Origin: Anabaena azotica FACHB-119
GTDB taxonomy: Bacteria; Cyanobacteriota; Cyanobacteriia; Cyanobacteriales; Nostocaceae
DNA length: 64,000 nt
NCBI RefSeq assembly: GCF_014697625.1
Contig: NZ_JACJSG010000029.1
Span: 1 to 64,000 of the forward strand
Direction of reading: 5' to 3'
In this document: in pieces, positions 32,775 through 41,701 of the stretch
How the letters are laid out: each line of letters begins with the position of its first letter
Position numbering within the stretch: position 1 is the first letter of the stretch
Program-made: the position numbers and the translations under genes
Notes under the pieces: model-generated
What the model was told of the DNA's origin: nothing
What the model saw: the letters and a program-made list of their open reading frames with translations, nothing else
Database searches by the model: none

Positions 32775-32825
32775 CAGATACTGAATATTTTTACAGAAAT
32801 CAAATCTGATTCCTATATGTGCAAC

Positions 32826-33152
32826 TTAGATGCGCGACAGCTTATTAGATATTTCTTCCAGTTCTTTGCTAAACAATTCTAACAAGCCAACTGTTCCCAC
32901 AAAAAAAGTATAAATGCCATATTTGATTGGCATCTTTTTTTTAGCGCCTGCATAAAAAGCAGCTATTACTCCTTCCAAAAAATGGCAGGTAACAATAAAA
33001 CGCTCAACCCAAAAAATCGGAATTAAAATGCTGGGAATATTAATGTTAGCGATTACAGCATAGATATTCCACGCTTCCAAAGCAATAGCACTGCTGATGA
33101 GAACTGTAGATACAACTTTAATAATCGAGACTAGGGTTTGCTTGATATTCAT
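32826..33152 (-). CDS. Small membrane protein of unknown function
   Basis: A 108-residue protein with three hydrophobic segments (about residues 10-32, 38-58 and 78-96) and a short charged C-terminus (KELEEISNKLSRI). The middle contains FWVERFIVTCHFLEGVIAAF, which may form a re-entrant or amphipathic segment, and a basic loop AGAKKKMP. I do not recognise a family. It precedes no obvious partner; the aldo/keto reductase gene follows on the same strand upstream, separated by 95 bases. Confidence 0.6.
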   Translation of the reverse strand: MNIKQTLVSIIKVVSTVLISSAIALEAWNIYAVIANINIPSILIPIFWVERFIVTCHFLEGVIAAFYAGAKKKMPIKYGIYTFFVGTVGLLELFSKELEEISNKLSRI

Positions 33153-33247
33153 CTTAATTTACTGCATTTTAGACATATTATCCCATAATCTCCAATCCAA
33201 TCAAAACTTCTGTTGCTTTCTTGTGAAGACGTGAAAATAACTAAAAC

Positions 33248-34285
33248 TTATCCTAACCACTCAGGATTTTTGGCTGTACTATCAAATTGACTAGTAGTTT
33301 TGAACAGTTCATACTGACCTTTCAGAGCTGCTTGACGAGTCCGATTTAACAGCGCTCTGACTTGTGCTTGGCTCATAGGTGTAAAGGTACGTACTGCCTC
33401 AAAAGCCTGCTCTAAAATAGGCATACTTTCAATGCCTGTAATTACAGTTGAAGTCGGCAGATTCATTACATAATGTAGGCATTCAATAGGTTTAACTACA
33501 TTGCTTTTGAGAATGGTTTGGTCGCCCATTGATTTCATTCCCAGCACAGCAATTCCTTGTTTTACCAGTATCGGTAAAACTTGCTTTTCAAAACTACGGA
33601 AATGAGCATCCATCACATTTAAAGGCATCTGCACTGCGTCAAAACGGAAGTTATTTTGATTGGCTATTTCTAACATTCTGAGATGCACTAAGGGGTCTTT
33701 ATGTCCGGTAAAGCCTATGTAGCGAACCTTACCAGCTTTTTGGGCTTCTAGCACCGCTTCCATCGCACCACCAGGGGCAAAAATGCGGTCTGGGTCTTCC
33801 AAACGAATGATTTCATGGTGCTGCAACAAATCAATGCGGTCTGTCTGCAAGCGTTTGAGAGATTCATCAATTTGTTTAGCCGCCGCCGCTTTGGTGCGAC
33901 CATCGATTTTGGTCATCAGAAAAGCTTTTTGACGATAACCATCACGTAAAGCTTTACCCATGCGAAGCTCACTACCCCCGTTATGGTAATCCCAACTATT
34001 ATCCATAAAATTAATGCCGCGATCAAGGGCGGTGCGAACAAGTTTAATACCCTCTTGCTCATCTTTTGGTCTACCAATATGATGACCGCCTAAACCAATT
34101 ACAGATATTTTTTCTCCCGTGCGTCCTAGTTGTCTGTAGAGCATTTCCCCTTTTTTGGTCTGGTTTGGGGTAGATTGATTTTGTGCTAGGACTTGTTTAG
34201 CTAAAGCTTGAGAAGCAAACACTCCGGCTGCACCTAAACCTGAAGCAGAAAATATCTTCAGTAAATTTCGTCTGCTAATATCCAC
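33248..34285 (-). CDS. Tat-exported aldo/keto reductase
   Basis: A 345-residue protein. The first 30 residues are a twin-arginine signal (DISRRNLLKIFSASGLG, then ASQALAKQVLAQ). The rest is an aldo/keto reductase barrel: YRQLGRTGEKISVIGLGGHH, NFMDNSWDYHNGGSELRMGK with the catalytic Asp-Tyr pattern, LMTKIDGRTKAAA with Lys, and LLQHHEIIRLEDP. Export with folded NADP(H) is expected of Tat substrates. Physiological substrate unknown. Confidence 0.85.
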   Translation of the reverse strand: MDISRRNLLKIFSASGLGAAGVFASQALAKQVLAQNQSTPNQTKKGEMLYRQLGRTGEKISVIGLGGHHIGRPKDEQEGIKLVRTALDRGINFMDNSWDYHNGGSELRMGKALRDGYRQKAFLMTKIDGRTKAAAAKQIDESLKRLQTDRIDLLQHHEIIRLEDPDRIFAPGGAMEAVLEAQKAGKVRYIGFTGHKDPLVHLRMLEIANQNNFRFDAVQMPLNVMDAHFRSFEKQVLPILVKQGIAVLGMKSMGDQTILKSNVVKPIECLHYVMNLPTSTVITGIESMPILEQAFEAVRTFTPMSQAQVRALLNRTRQAALKGQYELFKTTSQFDSTAKNPEWLG

Positions 34286-34386
34286 AAATTTATCCTTTTG
34301 GCATACTATAAAAACTTGCTTTCATAGCTTGGCATTTTGGATATTCAGGGACATCTAACTGATGAAGGAGAACAAGATTAATTTAC

Positions 34387-34497
34387 AGGACTTACGCAAC
34401 TGGCACTTGGGGTAGGGTGTGTCAGATGAGGAAAATCTTTGAATTTGTAGGAAATTATTGGGGCTGACGCACCCTACAGTTGGTTTGATTATGACAT
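34387..34497. repeat. GGACTTACGCAA-family element, right end lost (copy 5)
   Basis: The left end AGGACTTACGCAACTGGCAC and core TAGGGTGTGTCAGATGAGG ... GCTGACGCACCCTACAGTTG follow the complete copy, but after GATTATGACA the right terminal repeat is replaced by unrelated sequence. The right side lies 14 bases from the cardiolipin synthase stop. Confidence 0.75.
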
Positions 34498-34510
34498 TAT
34501 GCTTTGCCTT

Positions 34511-35959
34511 TTACAACAAAGGTGTTAACAACCGCGATATTCTTACAGCTAAACTAAACCACAAAGGTTTTCTATCATACTCAGAAAAATCTACGTTCAC
34601 AGATGCTGCTAAATCAGCTTGTAACATTTCCTCTACACTTTTAGCAAACTGATTATTAGCAATAAAACCCATCACTTCAAAGTTGAGAAAGAACGAGCGA
34701 TTATCTAAGTTAACCGTTCCCACACCTGCTAAATCATGGTCGATGAGCATAATTTTTTGGTGCATGAATCCATTCTTATAACGATATAATTTAATATCCA
34801 TCGTCTTCATTTCTGTGTAATAAGAGAAAGAACACAGATAAACCAATAAATGATCGGGTCGGTTGGGTAAGATAATTCTCACATCTACACCCCGCATTGC
34901 GGCTAATTTCAAAGCTGTGAGAGTCGAATCATCTGGGACAAAATAGGGCGTAGCAATCCAAAGGCGAGTTTTTGCTTGATTGATGGCGTTGACAAAGAAA
35001 AGTTTACAAACCTTGAGTTTATCTGCGGGGCCTGTGGGTAATATTAATGCTGTAAAATCAGTTTCTAGGTGAGGTTTTACTTCCCAATTCACATCAAGGA
35101 CTTGACGAGTCGCCCAATACCAATCTTGTAAAAAGGTACTTTGCAAACTTTGGACAGTCGGCCCTTGTAACATCATGTGGGTATCGCGCCAAGGACTCAA
35201 ACGGCGATTTTTCCCCAGGTACTCATCCCCAATATTCAAGCCACCAATAAATGCAATTTCACCATCAACTACTAAAATCTTGCGATGGTTGCGGAAATTC
35301 AACTGAAAACGATTACCTCTACCTTTGGTGGTGTGAAATGCGCTGACTTGAATGTTATGTTTTTGCAGAGATTTAATATAAGAGCGAGAAAGTTTACTTG
35401 AACCAATCTCATCGTAAAGTAAATAAATTTCTACTCCTTCCTGCGCCTTAGCAATTAAAGCATCTTTGAACTGATTACCAGTTTGGTCATTGACAATAAT
35501 GTAAGATTGCAGCAAAATATAACTCTTGGCAGATGCGATCGCACTCAACATGGCTGCATAAGTCTGCTGACCATCGATTAATAATTGGGCATTATTACCT
35601 GATGTAAAAGGAATACCAATACAAGCTTCTGCTATTAGTTGCAATGATACTAATTTCGCGGAAACTGCTACCTGAAATTGAGTAATTTCGATGTAAGCCT
35701 GACGAACAAGCTGATAATGTTGGGCGTAAACTGAACGCAAAGCTTCAGCATAGCCGTGAAATTTCGTTCTGCCTAAAATCCAGTATAACGGAATAGATAG
35801 CCAGGGGAAGGTGATTAAAGAAATACTCCAAGCGATCGCACCACGGGAAGAACGCACATTCATTACCGCATGAGCAGCGTGAGCAATTCCCAAAATATGA
35901 ACAACAACCGTCGCTGCGCTAAAAAAAGCCAGGATGCTACTGTCTACCAGCATCTTCAA
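34511..35959 (-). CDS. cls: Cardiolipin synthase-type phospholipase D family protein
   Basis: A 482-residue membrane protein with two N-terminal helices (about residues 8-30 and 40-60) and two HKD motifs: HRKILVVDGEIAFIGGLNIG at about 230 and HQKIMLIDHDLAGVGTVNLD at about 405. This layout is that of bacterial cardiolipin synthase, which condenses two phosphatidylglycerol molecules. It lies 3 bases after an endonuclease/exonuclease/phosphatase-fold gene and probably shares its transcript. Cyanobacterial membranes usually lack cardiolipin, so another phosphatidyl transfer or phospholipase D activity is possible. Confidence 0.85.
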   Translation of the reverse strand: MKMLVDSSILAFFSAATVVVHILGIAHAAHAVMNVRSSRGAIAWSISLITFPWLSIPLYWILGRTKFHGYAEALRSVYAQHYQLVRQAYIEITQFQVAVSAKLVSLQLIAEACIGIPFTSGNNAQLLIDGQQTYAAMLSAIASAKSYILLQSYIIVNDQTGNQFKDALIAKAQEGVEIYLLYDEIGSSKLSRSYIKSLQKHNIQVSAFHTTKGRGNRFQLNFRNHRKILVVDGEIAFIGGLNIGDEYLGKNRRLSPWRDTHMMLQGPTVQSLQSTFLQDWYWATRQVLDVNWEVKPHLETDFTALILPTGPADKLKVCKLFFVNAINQAKTRLWIATPYFVPDDSTLTALKLAAMRGVDVRIILPNRPDHLLVYLCSFSYYTEMKTMDIKLYRYKNGFMHQKIMLIDHDLAGVGTVNLDNRSFFLNFEVMGFIANNQFAKSVEEMLQADLAASVNVDFSEYDRKPLWFSLAVRISRLLTPLL

Positions 35960-35962
35960 TTC

Positions 35963-36799
35963 TTATATATGGTCATAAGTAAATTCTGCCAGTAAAGGTT
36001 TGTGATCGGATGAAAAGATTTCATCAAAAACTTTAGCACTGCTGCGCTTTTCTTTTAGTCCTCGATAAAAAATATAGTCTAAGGGGGGTGACAAAAGGAA
36101 CCGTTTAATCTTCTTACTTTCATCCGGGGCGAAATGTGCTTCTTTTAAACCCAACCGCATGACAGTTTTCTCTAACAGCAGCGCTCGTTTGCGGCTCCAA
36201 GTATTAAAGTCCCCCGCAAAAATAATCGGCCCAGTATGAGTTGAGATGGCTAACTCTAATTCCTGTAATTGCGCTTTGAATTTATCTAAATCTACAAAAT
36301 TAATTAAATGACTATTGATAGTTAACAGAGTTTCTCGGTGATGAGATAAAGAGTATTCAGTAAATAGGGAAACCTTGGGAGTTTTAAACAGAGGCTCATG
36401 GTGTTTAGTCACAATAACTTTTTTAGCGATCGCACTAATTTTAGCCGCCGTCAAAATCCCCGAATAAGTTTGGTGATGAGCATCAATAAAATTAGGCGCA
36501 TAAGCCCAACTCATATTGTGAAACCCAACAATTTGTTCCACCCCCAAACCCATACGCACCTCTTGTAAAAATATCAGATCGGGTTGGCATTCTCTCTGTA
36601 GTTTTAAGAAATCCTTAAACCAAAATTTCTCAAAATTATTTTTAGCAATATTCCAATTTAAAACCTTAATCGAGTCGCTGTTTAATTGTGTTGGTAGTAC
36701 ATGGCTACTATCAATTGTCGATTCTGGTGGGCGAATAAATCTGTAATAAGGTAGAAATTGTTTAGCAAAAGTAACTACATTTTCTTTAATATCAGACAT
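35963..36799 (-). CDS. Endonuclease/exonuclease/phosphatase family protein
   Basis: A 278-residue protein with the EEP catalytic segments: LNWNIAKNNFEKFWF (metal-binding Asn), DLIFLQEVRMGLG (Glu), FAGDFNTWSRKRALL (Asp-x-Asn), and SSDHKPLLAEF (Asp-His) at the C-terminus. No signal peptide, so cytoplasmic. Substrate may be DNA or a phospholipid/inositol phosphate; the three-base gap to the cardiolipin synthase-type gene points to lipid metabolism, which is an inference. Confidence 0.85.
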   Translation of the reverse strand: MSDIKENVVTFAKQFLPYYRFIRPPESTIDSSHVLPTQLNSDSIKVLNWNIAKNNFEKFWFKDFLKLQRECQPDLIFLQEVRMGLGVEQIVGFHNMSWAYAPNFIDAHHQTYSGILTAAKISAIAKKVIVTKHHEPLFKTPKVSLFTEYSLSHHRETLLTINSHLINFVDLDKFKAQLQELELAISTHTGPIIFAGDFNTWSRKRALLLEKTVMRLGLKEAHFAPDESKKIKRFLLSPPLDYIFYRGLKEKRSSAKVFDEIFSSDHKPLLAEFTYDHI

Positions 36800-37071
36800 T
36801 ACTAAACATCCTTTAATTTATTCCCGACAGATGACTGCGTACTGTGTTATCTACAAAGTGGGCAACGTCCACCCTACTATCCTTTATCCATCAAGTATTA
36901 ATCCTATACATATAGATTGGCACAAGATAGCAATTTCCAGATAGGAAAAGAGTTTTCCACCTATCACTTGTCACCTATTCCCTGCAACAACACCTCTGCG
37001 AACAGATGTTTTAAATTGCCAAGCTTACCAATATAAAAACAATCCTGTCATTTTCCAAAGGAATCTAACCT

Positions 37072-37935
37072 ATGACTGTTACTCAAGAGACTTGGCAACA
37101 TGAATATATCACTACCAATGGCGTGAAGCTGCACTACGTTACCCAAGGAACAGGCCCATTAATGTTAATGTTACATGGCTTTCCTGAATGTTGGTATTCC
37201 TGGCGACATCAGATACCCGTTTTTGCTCAACATTTCCAAGTTGTGGCGGTTGATTTGCGTGGCTATAACGATAGTGATAAACCCAAAGAACAGTCAGCCT
37301 ACGTTATGGACGAATTTATCAAAGATATTGAAGGGCTGATTAGAGGATTAGGACATGATAAATGTATTTTAGTCGGACATGATTGGGGTGGAGCGATCGC
37401 TTGGTCTTTCGCTTATGCACACCCTAACATGGTAGAGCGGTTAATTATCCTCAACCTACCCCACCCAGCGAAATTTTCTCAAGGTCTATTCAACCCTCAA
37501 CAATTTCTCCGCAGCTCGTATATATTTTTATTTCAACTTCCGGGAATACCTGAATTCCTCCTGCAATCTGGAGATTATCAAATCATCCCTAAAACTATTC
37601 AAGGTACAGCTTTTAATAAAGATGCGTTCAATCAAGCAGACCTTGATACCTATCAAAAAGCCGCAGCAAAACCCGGCGCACTCACGGCAATGTTAAACTA
37701 CTATCGTAATATTTTTTCACACTCATTCTTTAATAGAGATTGGGGCATTTTAGATGTGCCAACACTGATGATTTGGGGAGAAAACGATACTGCCCTTGGT
37801 AAAGAACTCACTTACGGCACAGAAAACTATGTCAAGAATCTGGAAATTAAGTATATTCCCGCTTGTGGGCATTGGGTACAGCAAGAAAAACCCGAATTAG
37901 TTATCCAGTATATGCGGGAATTTCTGGTAATTTAA
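37072..37935 (+). CDS. Alpha/beta hydrolase, epoxide hydrolase/haloacetate dehalogenase type
   Basis: A 287-residue enzyme. The oxyanion motif is LHGFPECWYSWRHQI, the nucleophile is the Asp in VGHDWGGAIAWSFAY, the acid lies in MIWGENDTALG and the His in PACGHWVQQEKPE. An Asp nucleophile with this HGFPE motif is typical of epoxide hydrolases and fluoroacetate dehalogenases. Cytoplasmic; substrate not readable from sequence. The ATG follows AAAGGAATCTAACCT. Confidence 0.87.
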   Translation: MTVTQETWQHEYITTNGVKLHYVTQGTGPLMLMLHGFPECWYSWRHQIPVFAQHFQVVAVDLRGYNDSDKPKEQSAYVMDEFIKDIEGLIRGLGHDKCILVGHDWGGAIAWSFAYAHPNMVERLIILNLPHPAKFSQGLFNPQQFLRSSYIFLFQLPGIPEFLLQSGDYQIIPKTIQGTAFNKDAFNQADLDTYQKAAAKPGALTAMLNYYRNIFSHSFFNRDWGILDVPTLMIWGENDTALGKELTYGTENYVKNLEIKYIPACGHWVQQEKPELVIQYMREFLVI

Positions 37936-37954
37936 ATTACTAAATATTAAGTTT

Positions 37955-38028
37955 GATATTGTACCATTTAGTAATAGGAAAATACTTAAGTTATTTCTTA
38001 ATACATATATACTAAATGGTGTAATATC
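37955..38028. repeat. Inverted repeat downstream of the hydrolase gene
   Basis: GATATTGTACCATTTAGTA (37955-37973) and TACTAAATGGTGTAATATC (38010-38028) pair at 17 of 19 positions. It lies 20 bases after the hydrolase stop and could be a transcript end or a small mobile repeat. The rest of the 37936-38247 gap shows only a leader for the next gene. Confidence 0.65.
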
Positions 38029-38247
38029 TTAAAAAGATTTAACATAAAATTTATGCAAGTATTTATGCCTAATTATTTCCCCAAAAAATGCTAAAAACCA
38101 TACCCAATAGTAGTTCCAATATGGTGATGAGAAAATTAATATATAAAAAGCAACTGTGCTTTAAATCAACATTCTCCAGAAGTTTAATGAGATAATAGAA
38201 ATGTGAGGTAAAGAACGGACGCAACTTAACTAGAAAGGGGGATATTT

Positions 38248-38703
38248 ATGAAACTCAAGCTATTAGCGGCTGTGGCCTTAGCAACTCCCCTATTTTTGGC
38301 GAACTCAGTCAACGCTGGAAATCCGCAAGACTTACAAAAGCTACTATCCACCGGGGAATGTATCGGGTGTAATCTTAAAGGCATGAACCTCAGCAGCGCT
38401 CATCTAATTGGTGCTGACTTACGAGGAGCAAATCTCTCTGGCGCTAACCTTTCGGGCGCTAACCTGGAAGGTGCTGACTTAACCAACGCCAACTTAAAAG
38501 GGGCTAACTTAACTTCAGCCTACCTAACCAACGTCAACATGAAAAAAGCCAATCTCAATGGAGCGAACCTAACTCGCGCTCATGTGATTGATTCCAACGT
38601 ATATGGTGCATCAATGGATAACCTCACCATCACCGATGCAGAAATTTATAATACGGCGATCGGGGTTGGTGGTGAAGACGCACAAATTCCAGATTGGGAT
38701 TAG
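38248..38703 (+). CDS. Secreted pentapeptide repeat protein
   Basis: A 151-residue protein with a Sec signal peptide (MKLKLLAAVALATPLFLANS, cleavage after VNA at about residue 23), then a short helical part with CIGCNLKG and about sixteen pentapeptide units of the A(D/N)LxX type (GADLRGANLSGANLSGANLE and onward), which form a right-handed square beta-helix. The C-terminus (GGEDAQIPDWD) is acidic. Periplasm or thylakoid lumen is the expected place. Lumenal pentapeptide proteins are common in cyanobacteria, with no known function. A strong AGAAAGGGGG box lies upstream. Confidence 0.9.
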   Translation: MKLKLLAAVALATPLFLANSVNAGNPQDLQKLLSTGECIGCNLKGMNLSSAHLIGADLRGANLSGANLSGANLEGADLTNANLKGANLTSAYLTNVNMKKANLNGANLTRAHVIDSNVYGASMDNLTITDAEIYNTAIGVGGEDAQIPDWD

Positions 38704-38876
38704 GTTAAACTCAGCAAGCTGGCTTTAAGAAACACATATTGGGGTGGGTAAGTACAAGTAAGAGAAAGTTGGGTGTCATCACCCATCCCTACAAAATTAT
38801 TGAGATATAAGAACCTGCTTTAATGTTTTCAAAATCTCAGCACTGCATATTTGCAAGTTAATCTTGTTACTTTAAT

Positions 38877-38901
38877 AAGACGGGCATTTTGTCCGTCTTT
38901 T
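38877..38901. terminator. Hairpin with T-tract
   Basis: AAGACGGGC ATTTTG TCCGTCTTTT forms an 8- to 9-bp stem ending in T residues, 175 bases after the pentapeptide gene. It fits as its terminator. Confidence 0.65.
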
Positions 38902-38950
38902 GTGTTTTTCGGCAAATAGAATATTTAAAAATTAAACACTAACCCTACTG

Positions 38951-39271
38951 TTAACTAGCATACTGACACAAGCATTTTTCTATCCAAGAATTAAGACTTG
39001 TACCCTCTTTCTTTGCCTTGATAGCGATTGTTTTATGTAACTCTGGGTTAATTCTCAGCATCAGCTTACCTGAAAATGGTTTTTCAGGTTCTTCGCCACG
39101 TTCTTGGCAAAATTCTAAATAATCATCAACTGAATCGTGAAACGCTTGCTTCAGTCCTTTTACGTTATCACCCTGGAATGTAATTACATCTCGAATATTG
39201 ATGACTTCGCCATGAAAAATTTCGGCTTCATCGTCAAATTCAACAACGGCTTCATATCCTTTATATCTCAT
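38951..39271 (-). CDS. HicB-family protein without an adjacent HicA toxin
   Basis: A 106-residue protein: MRYKGYEAVVEFDDEAEIFH and HGEVINIRDVITFQGDNVKG form the partial RNase-H-like HicB fold, and LMLRINPELHKTIAIKAKKE is a ribbon-helix-helix tail. HicB proteins neutralise HicA and repress the pair. hicA (about 60-80 codons) usually lies directly next to it. Neither the 141 bases before nor the 247 bases after contains such a gene. ATG at 39271. An unpaired, possibly regulatory HicB. Confidence 0.78.
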   Translation of the reverse strand: MRYKGYEAVVEFDDEAEIFHGEVINIRDVITFQGDNVKGLKQAFHDSVDDYLEFCQERGEEPEKPFSGKLMLRINPELHKTIAIKAKKEGTSLNSWIEKCLCQYAS

Positions 39272-39412
39272 CGTCACCCATGCCTCCCTTGTCCAGCTTA
39301 AGAGTAAAAGATTTATATACCAGTCAATTATCTTCAATTCCACCCTCAGATATTGAGATGTCAGATAATGTAAAGTAATATTTACAACACACTGCCTACC
39401 TGACTCAAAAAA

Positions 39413-40240
39413 GTGACATCTCAAAAATCTTTAATCTGGGGAAATAAATTTAAATATTCACAACTGCAAATCCTGTTAGCCGATACCTTAACTATCTTTT
39501 GGGGAGATTGGTTAGAATTGCGGGTAAGAATAGCACAAATAGCAGCGTCTGGGTTAATATCGCCACTGATATATATCTTGGCCTTTGGTCTAGGACTAGG
39601 TAATTCAATTAGACCAGGTGCTGGCATCAGTGGTAATTACAATAGTTATTTAGAGTTTATGTTGCCTGGCATGGTAGCCTTATCATCCATGACCGTGAGT
39701 TTTGCGGGGACAACATTCTCGATTTGTGGAGATAGACTGTTTAGCAAAACCTTTGAAGAATTATTGCTCACCCCCATCAATCCCTTAGCAATGCACCTTG
39801 GTAAGATGCTGGCGGGAGTGGTGCGTGGTTTAATGACTTCCTGTTCGGTAATTTTAGTAGCGCTGATAATCACGAGAAACTGGAATTTTATTAATCCCTT
39901 ATTTTTACTGATCATAATTTTGAATTGTGCCGTATTCGCGGGGTTAGGTGTAATTGTCGGCTTATCAGTGCGATCGCTAGAATCAGTAGGGCTATACAAC
40001 AACTTTGTCATTATCCCCATGTCCTTCTTAGGCGCAACCTTCTTTGACCCCAGCACCCTACCAACCGCATTCCAAGCCGTAGTTTATTTACTCCCCCTCA
40101 CCTACGCCAGTACAGGCTTACGCGCCGCCGCTAACTTTCCCTTATCTCAGTTTCCCTGGTATAGCATACCGATTTTATTAGTGATGGCGATCGCCCTTAC
40201 CTACTGGGGTGGTTATAAATTCGCCCATCAACAAGACTAG
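39413..40240 (+). CDS. ABC-2 type transporter permease
   Basis: A 275-residue membrane protein with six hydrophobic segments. The pattern is that of the ABC-2 family (NodJ/DrrB-like): FWGDWLELRVRIAQIAASGL before the first helix, EFMLPGMVALSSMTVSFAGT, SKTFEELLLTPINPLAMHLG (coupling helix) and IIPMSFLGATFFDPSTLP. It would export a polysaccharide, lipid or drug with an ATPase encoded elsewhere. The GTG start lacks a strong ribosome binding site. It is convergent with ndhN. Confidence 0.87.
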   Translation: MTSQKSLIWGNKFKYSQLQILLADTLTIFWGDWLELRVRIAQIAASGLISPLIYILAFGLGLGNSIRPGAGISGNYNSYLEFMLPGMVALSSMTVSFAGTTFSICGDRLFSKTFEELLLTPINPLAMHLGKMLAGVVRGLMTSCSVILVALIITRNWNFINPLFLLIIILNCAVFAGLGVIVGLSVRSLESVGLYNNFVIIPMSFLGATFFDPSTLPTAFQAVVYLLPLTYASTGLRAAANFPLSQFPWYSIPILLVMAIALTYWGGYKFAHQQD

Positions 40241-40320
40241 TAATTAGGGTATAGGGGACAGGGAACAGGGGACAGCAAATTTAACCTGTAACCTGTAACC
40301 TGTAACCTCTCCCCTATCAC

Positions 40321-40809
40321 CTACACAGCCTGATAAGCATCAGAGAAAGTATCTTTAAGAGACTTCCAACGGAAAGCGCGATCGCCTCCTCTCTCAACAA
40401 TTACCTTCACCTTGGGTTCCAGTTTCGGTAACTCTGTCAAAAACTCAACTTCTTGATCAGACAAAATATGCCCTTCAATAATCCACAACACCAACCCCTT
40501 AGACTTGGGTGGCAATTGTTCTAGTTGAGAACCCACAATTGGTGGCAGATAATATACATTACCCACTGCTGCACCATTACCAGAACTTTTCTTCCCTAAA
40601 TGGGGAGGTCTAACCCCGTGAACGCCTGTAAGATAGGCAGCGACATCGCCTAGTCCCCTAGCGGTAAACTGCAAAGTCGTATAGCCAGCTGCACGCAACC
40701 GCCGCCGATACCGACCTTCAAAACCTCCTTCCAGAGGTACATAAACACCTAAAGATCCAAATTTTTCCAGATCCTTAATGAAACCGTTGCCAGTGGTAAT
40801 TAGTGCCAT
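40321..40809 (-). CDS. ndhN: NAD(P)H-quinone oxidoreductase subunit N
   Basis: A 162-residue hydrophilic subunit specific to cyanobacterial and plastid NDH-1, placed at the stromal side of the complex. GGFEGRYRRRLRAAGY, TLQFTARGLGDVAAYLTGVH, VRPPHLGKKSSGNGAAVG and YYLPPIVGSQLEQLPPKSKG are clear family segments. NDH-1 takes part in cyclic electron flow, respiration and CO2 uptake. The ATG lies at 40809 with the long rplC leader region upstream on the other strand. Confidence 0.96.
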   Translation of the reverse strand: MALITTGNGFIKDLEKFGSLGVYVPLEGGFEGRYRRRLRAAGYTTLQFTARGLGDVAAYLTGVHGVRPPHLGKKSSGNGAAVGNVYYLPPIVGSQLEQLPPKSKGLVLWIIEGHILSDQEVEFLTELPKLEPKVKVIVERGGDRAFRWKSLKDTFSDAYQAV

Positions 40810-41701
40810 ATAGTTTTTTGAGGTTTTGTCCTATCCCACTTTGATATCTCTATTATTTACCTTTAAAGGTCAGATTAAGTTAGATCAGGAAGCTTATACC
40901 TGAGATAAGCAATCCTCAATTATGCAGGGGACAGGTGACAGGTGACAAGTGATAGGGAAAAGAACCGATATATATTCCAAATCTTGATTATCGGCTGTTA
41001 ATTTCTTCAAATCCATCTCTCTGTGACTCCGTGCCTCTGTGGTTGAAAAATCAATCTATAAATTTTCTAGACAATAACCATGAGATAGTTTATAGTATTA
41101 GATTGTGACCAAAATCGCCTATCAAAGTATCAAGACGCGATCGCCTAAGCCAAAAAGTTTATGTAGATAAACTCGCAAAAGTGATCAAAGACTGATAAAC
41201 TAGAAAAGCTTTAGGTCAAAGCAACGACTACACCCACTCCTGTAGTCAAAAAACAAGCAACACCTTAGATTAAGGTTGAATTTGTTTAGAGAAGTAGAAA
41301 CTGAGCGTGACTTCAGTTAAAGGATACTGAGTAGTAAGAACTGCTTAAGTCCCCTACTAAATGGCAGTTGTCTCAAATCGGGAGAAACCCTCAAGGCACT
41401 GCCGCCAGAAAAGTGCCTAAGCAAATGCTCGGACGAAAGCATTGCTGCACAAAGCGCAAAGCTGTACAAGCTTGCCCTGATACCAGAAGCTATCTCTTCT
41501 TTTAATGAAGATGCTTGTGGCTGTTCTGGTAAGAAAGAGAGTGCAACTAAATAGATTTATCAAATAAAGACACCGCCTGTTGTGTCCGGTTGAATTTGTC
41601 GTGGCGTAAGCCGTTTACAAATTCCTAATTTCGTCCGTACATCACCGGAGTTCACACAGTGTGTCTAGAAAACCCGATTGCTATAAAGGAGAGCCAGTAC
41701 T
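40810..41701. other. Leader and promoter region of the ribosomal cluster, and ndhN promoter
   Basis: About 890 bases between the divergent ndhN and rplC. The first half is AT-rich, with a short heptamer-like run (GACAGGTGACAGGTGACAAG, about 40927) and a HIP1 site at 41138. The second half is rich in small hairpins (see the separate entry 41330-41540). A ribosome binding site AAAGGAG (41685-41691) precedes the GTG of rplC. Confidence 0.6.
41330..41540 (+). ncRNA. Candidate structured RNA in the rplC leader
   Basis: At least five adjacent stem-loops can be drawn by eye: AACTGC 41339 with GCAGTT 41364; AGGCACT 41394-41400 with AGTGCCT 41412-41418; GCAAATGCT 41421 with AGCATTGC 41438-41445; GCAAAGCT 41456 with AGCTTGC 41469-41475; and TACCAGAA 41481-41488 with TTCTGGTA 41524-41531, which encloses TCTTC/GAAGA. 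GUAG near 41331 could pair with CUAC near 41354 as a pseudoknot. No terminator follows, so it is read as part of the rplC mRNA leader or as a processed RNA. Family unknown. Confidence 0.4.

Larger units (their letters stand above)
32435..32825. other. Gap with palindrome and MITE-like elements
   Basis: No gene. It contains TAGGTGCGTCAGGATGAATA (about 32480) facing TATGACGCACCCTACTGG (about 32632), with a perfect 28-bp palindrome in between, and the inverted CTGGCGTGGCAAG-family element beginning at 32646. Confidence 0.65.

Noticed and set aside
39413..40240. Complete ABC exporter operon
   Set aside because: Only the permease is present; neither neighbour (hicB-like, ndhN) encodes an ATPase.
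41339..41545. Group I intron reading of the rplC leader (TCGGGAGAAACCCT resembles a P4-P5 region)
   Set aside because: No interrupted tRNA or gene flanks it, and I could not find the conserved P7/R-S segments; kept only as an unknown structured RNA.
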